Assembly: GCA_902494465.1 (NCBI GenBank)
Contig: CABUTH010000091.1
Span: 1-8,015 of the forward strand
Length of the DNA: 8,015 bases
Direction: 5' to 3'
From: an uncultured Collinsella sp.
Lineage (GTDB): Bacteria; Actinomycetota; Coriobacteriia; Coriobacteriales; Coriobacteriaceae
Shown here: positions 6,533 to 8,015 of the stretch, piece after piece
Layout: every line of letters begins with the position of its first letter
Numbering within the stretch: position 1 is the stretch's first letter
Position numbers and translations under genes: made by a program
The notes under the pieces: model-generated
The model's database searches: none
Told to the model about the DNA's origin: nothing
Seen by the model: the letters and a program-made list of their open reading frames with translations, nothing else

Positions 6533-7006
6533 ATGAGTGTTGTTATGGCACGAATCGACAATCGCCTGCTTCACGGCATCATCGTGACGCAGTGGGCCCC
6601 GGTGTCGGGCGCGACCCGAGTCATGGTCATCGACGACAAGGTCGCCGGCGACGAGGTCCTGAAGTCCACTATGAGGATGGCGCGCCCCGCGGGCATGGCC
6701 GTCTCGATCATCTCCGAGGAGACCGCGCTCAAGAACTTCGCGGCGGGCAAGTACGACCGCGAGAAGGTCTTCGTCATTGCCAAGGAGCCCGAGACGATCC
6801 TTCACCTGGTCGAGTCGGGCGTCGAGCTCCCGTCGCTGATCGTCGGCGGCTCGCTCGTCAAGGAGGGCGGCGTCCAGCTCACCCAGCGCGCCTATGCCTC
6901 CGCCGAGAACGTCCAGAGCTACAAGGCGCTCATCGCCCGCGGCGTCAAGGTGACGGCACAGTTCGTGCCCGCCGACAAGCCCGTCTCCGTCGCCGACCTC
7001 ATCTAA
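6533..7006 (+). CDS. PTS mannose/fructose/sorbose family IIB component
   Basis: Cytoplasmic IIB of a mannose-family phosphotransferase system. It takes the phosphate from IIA on a histidine and passes it to the sugar during uptake through IIC-IID. The 157 residues match the family length. The signature RIDNRLLHG (7-15) contains the predicted phosphorylated His14, followed by TQWAP (19-23). The fold pattern continues through VMVIDDKVAGDE (30-41) and the LIVGGSL loop (102-108). The open frame extends back to 6464, but ATG 6533 is chosen because AGGAG (6523-6527) lies five bases upstream and the catalytic loop then starts at the normal distance. A second ATG at 6545 is possible but lacks a site. 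It is the first gene of IIB-IIC-IID and its stop overlaps the IIC ribosome site. The sugar cannot be read from the sequence. Confidence 0.95.
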   Translation: MSVVMARIDNRLLHGIIVTQWAPVSGATRVMVIDDKVAGDEVLKSTMRMARPAGMAVSIISEETALKNFAAGKYDREKVFVIAKEPETILHLVESGVELPSLIVGGSLVKEGGVQLTQRAYASAENVQSYKALIARGVKVTAQFVPADKPVSVADLI

Positions 7007-7015
7007 GGAGGGATC

Positions 7016-7801
7016 ATGGTCAACTTCACTATCCTGCAGGTCGTCCTTTTGACCCTGCTGGCCTTCATCAAGCACGTGGACTACTACGGCATCCCGATGA
7101 TCTTCGTCAACTATGCCGTCTTCTGGGGCCTTATCACCGGCGTCGTCATGGGCGACTGGCAGACCGGCCTCGTCATCGGCGGCACCATCCAGCTCATGCA
7201 GCTCGGCGTCGCGGGCTTCGGAGGCTCGTCGATTCCCGACTACGGCACGATGGCCATCATCGCCACCGCCTACGGCGTGACCCTGGGCGCGGACACGGGC
7301 CTCGCCATCGGCCTGCCGGTCGGCATGCTCGGCATCCAGCTCGACGTCATCGTCAAGATCCTCAACGGCTTCGTCGTCGAGAAGTCCCAGAAGTTCTGCG
7401 ACGAGGGCAAGTTCAAGCAGATGAACGCCATCCTGTGGGTCTGCCCCGTGCTCTTCGGCCTGTGCGCCGCCCTGCCCGTCTTTGTCTCCGTGACCCTCGG
7501 CCAGCCCGCCGTCAACTGGCTCCTCGAGGTTATGCCCCAGTGGTTCCTCTCCGGCCTCACCCTCGCCGGCAAGATGCTCCCGGCCATCGGTATCGCCATG
7601 CTGCTCCGCTACATGCCCACCGGCAAGTACTTCCAGTACCTGCTCGCCGGCTTCTTCCTCTCGGCCTTCCTGAACGTGCCCATCATCGGCGCCGCCATCG
7701 TCGGCGTTGCCCTCGCGATCGCGTTCTACCAGCGTGCCGAGAGGGACACCGAGCTCGCCGCCCACGCTTCCGCAGACGCCTTCATCGGAGAGGATGAGTA
7801 A
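7016..7801 (+). CDS. PTS mannose/fructose/sorbose family IIC permease component
   Basis: Membrane channel subunit of the PTS, working with IID to move the sugar across the membrane while IIB phosphorylates it. It has 261 residues, nearly all hydrophobic. Membrane stretches are visible at about 3-20, 26-46, 50-66, 78-120 (broken), 138-160, 176-199 and 205-237. The conserved GGTIQLMQLGVAGFGGSSIPD motif spans 55-75, typical of the family. A charged stretch (121-135, EKSQKFCDEGKFKQ) fits a cytoplasmic loop. The tail (238-261) is polar and acidic. The start follows AAGGAGG overlapping the IIB stop, nine bases between the genes, so translation is probably coupled. Third positions are almost all G or C, more so than in the regulator, which fits high expression. 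Confidence 0.95.
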   Translation: MVNFTILQVVLLTLLAFIKHVDYYGIPMIFVNYAVFWGLITGVVMGDWQTGLVIGGTIQLMQLGVAGFGGSSIPDYGTMAIIATAYGVTLGADTGLAIGLPVGMLGIQLDVIVKILNGFVVEKSQKFCDEGKFKQMNAILWVCPVLFGLCAALPVFVSVTLGQPAVNWLLEVMPQWFLSGLTLAGKMLPAIGIAMLLRYMPTGKYFQYLLAGFFLSAFLNVPIIGAAIVGVALAIAFYQRAERDTELAAHASADAFIGEDE

Positions 7802-7803
7802 CC

Positions 7804-8015
7804 ATGGAAAACGAGAACATCACCGCCGCCGAGGGCAAGCCCTCCGGCTATAAGGTCACCAAGAAGGACCTGCGCAACGCGAACTGGCGCTGGCTCATGA
7901 GCGTGTGCACCTTCAACTACCAGACCCAGCAGGGCGCCTCGGTCGCCTACGCCCTCTCGCCGATCCTGAGGAAGATCTACACGAACGACGAGGACTATAA
8001 GCAAGCGCTCAACAA
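7804..8015 (+). CDS. PTS mannose/fructose/sorbose family IID component (partial, 3' end outside window)
   Basis: Second membrane subunit of the mannose-family transporter; only the first 70 codons are in the window and the gene runs off the end. After a polar head (1-16) it shows the family entry YKVTKKDLRNANWRW (16-30), then MSVCTFNYQTQQGASVAYALSPIL (32-55), matching the NYE-Q-G pattern and the P-L-KIY helix of IID proteins. The ATG lies two bases after the IIC stop; its ribosome site is in the end of IIC (GGAGAGGA, 7787-7794). The order IIB-IIC-IID on one strand with near-overlaps marks a single operon. A IIA gene, if present, should be further downstream or elsewhere. Confidence 0.93.
   Translation, partial: MENENITAAEGKPSGYKVTKKDLRNANWRWLMSVCTFNYQTQQGASVAYALSPILRKIYTNDEDYKQALN

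Noticed and set aside
6068..7765. A 565-codon minus-strand open frame opposite IIB and IIC
   Set aside because: It is an antisense shadow of high-GC3 genes. The product is rich in Asp, Glu, Gly and His without domain structure, and it spans two real genes and their gap.
6592..7797. A 401-codon plus-strand frame overlapping IIB and IIC
   Set aside because: It encodes an Arg/His/Pro-rich sequence typical of a shifted frame, while the overlapping IIB and IIC frames have clear family motifs and ribosome sites.

Overview
The window is high-GC DNA (strongly G/C at third codon positions) whose genes read best as a Coriobacteriia-type actinobacterium, perhaps Collinsella-like. That assignment is an inference from codon use and protein character, not from a marker gene. 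No RNA gene or CRISPR array is visible, and the only sign of possible mobile DNA is one REP-like inverted repeat.

Left part (1-2983): a cytoplasmic-type L-asparaginase on the minus strand (44-1057) is divergent from guaA, GMP synthase, on the plus strand (1325-2923). They share a 267-bp intergenic region, and guaA ends in a clear intrinsic terminator. Both are housekeeping nitrogen/nucleotide genes with intact catalytic residues.

Middle (2984-3665): about 680 bp with no intact gene. It holds a short inverted repeat just past the guaA terminator and a minus-strand stretch (about 3069-3606) where coding-like codon usage jumps between two frames. This looks like a decayed gene.

Right part (3666-8015): a LevR-type PTS-controlled regulator gene, followed 123 bp later by a mannose-family PTS operon: IIB (6533-7006), IIC (7016-7801) and the start of IID (7804 to the window end). 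No IIA lies in the window. The regulator presumably senses PTS phosphorylation through its PRD and EIIA/EIIB-like domains and controls this operon.

Two points about the regulator stand out. Its reading frame is broken by what looks like one extra CT in a short CT repeat at 4311-4318; removing two bases restores a 913-residue protein that aligns well to the LevR layout. Its AAA+ domain also lacks the GAFTGA loop, the Walker B acidic pair and the arginine-finger motif that sigma-54 activators need, while Walker A is kept. Together with the absence of a visible -24/-12 promoter, this suggests a LevR relative that works without sigma-54.
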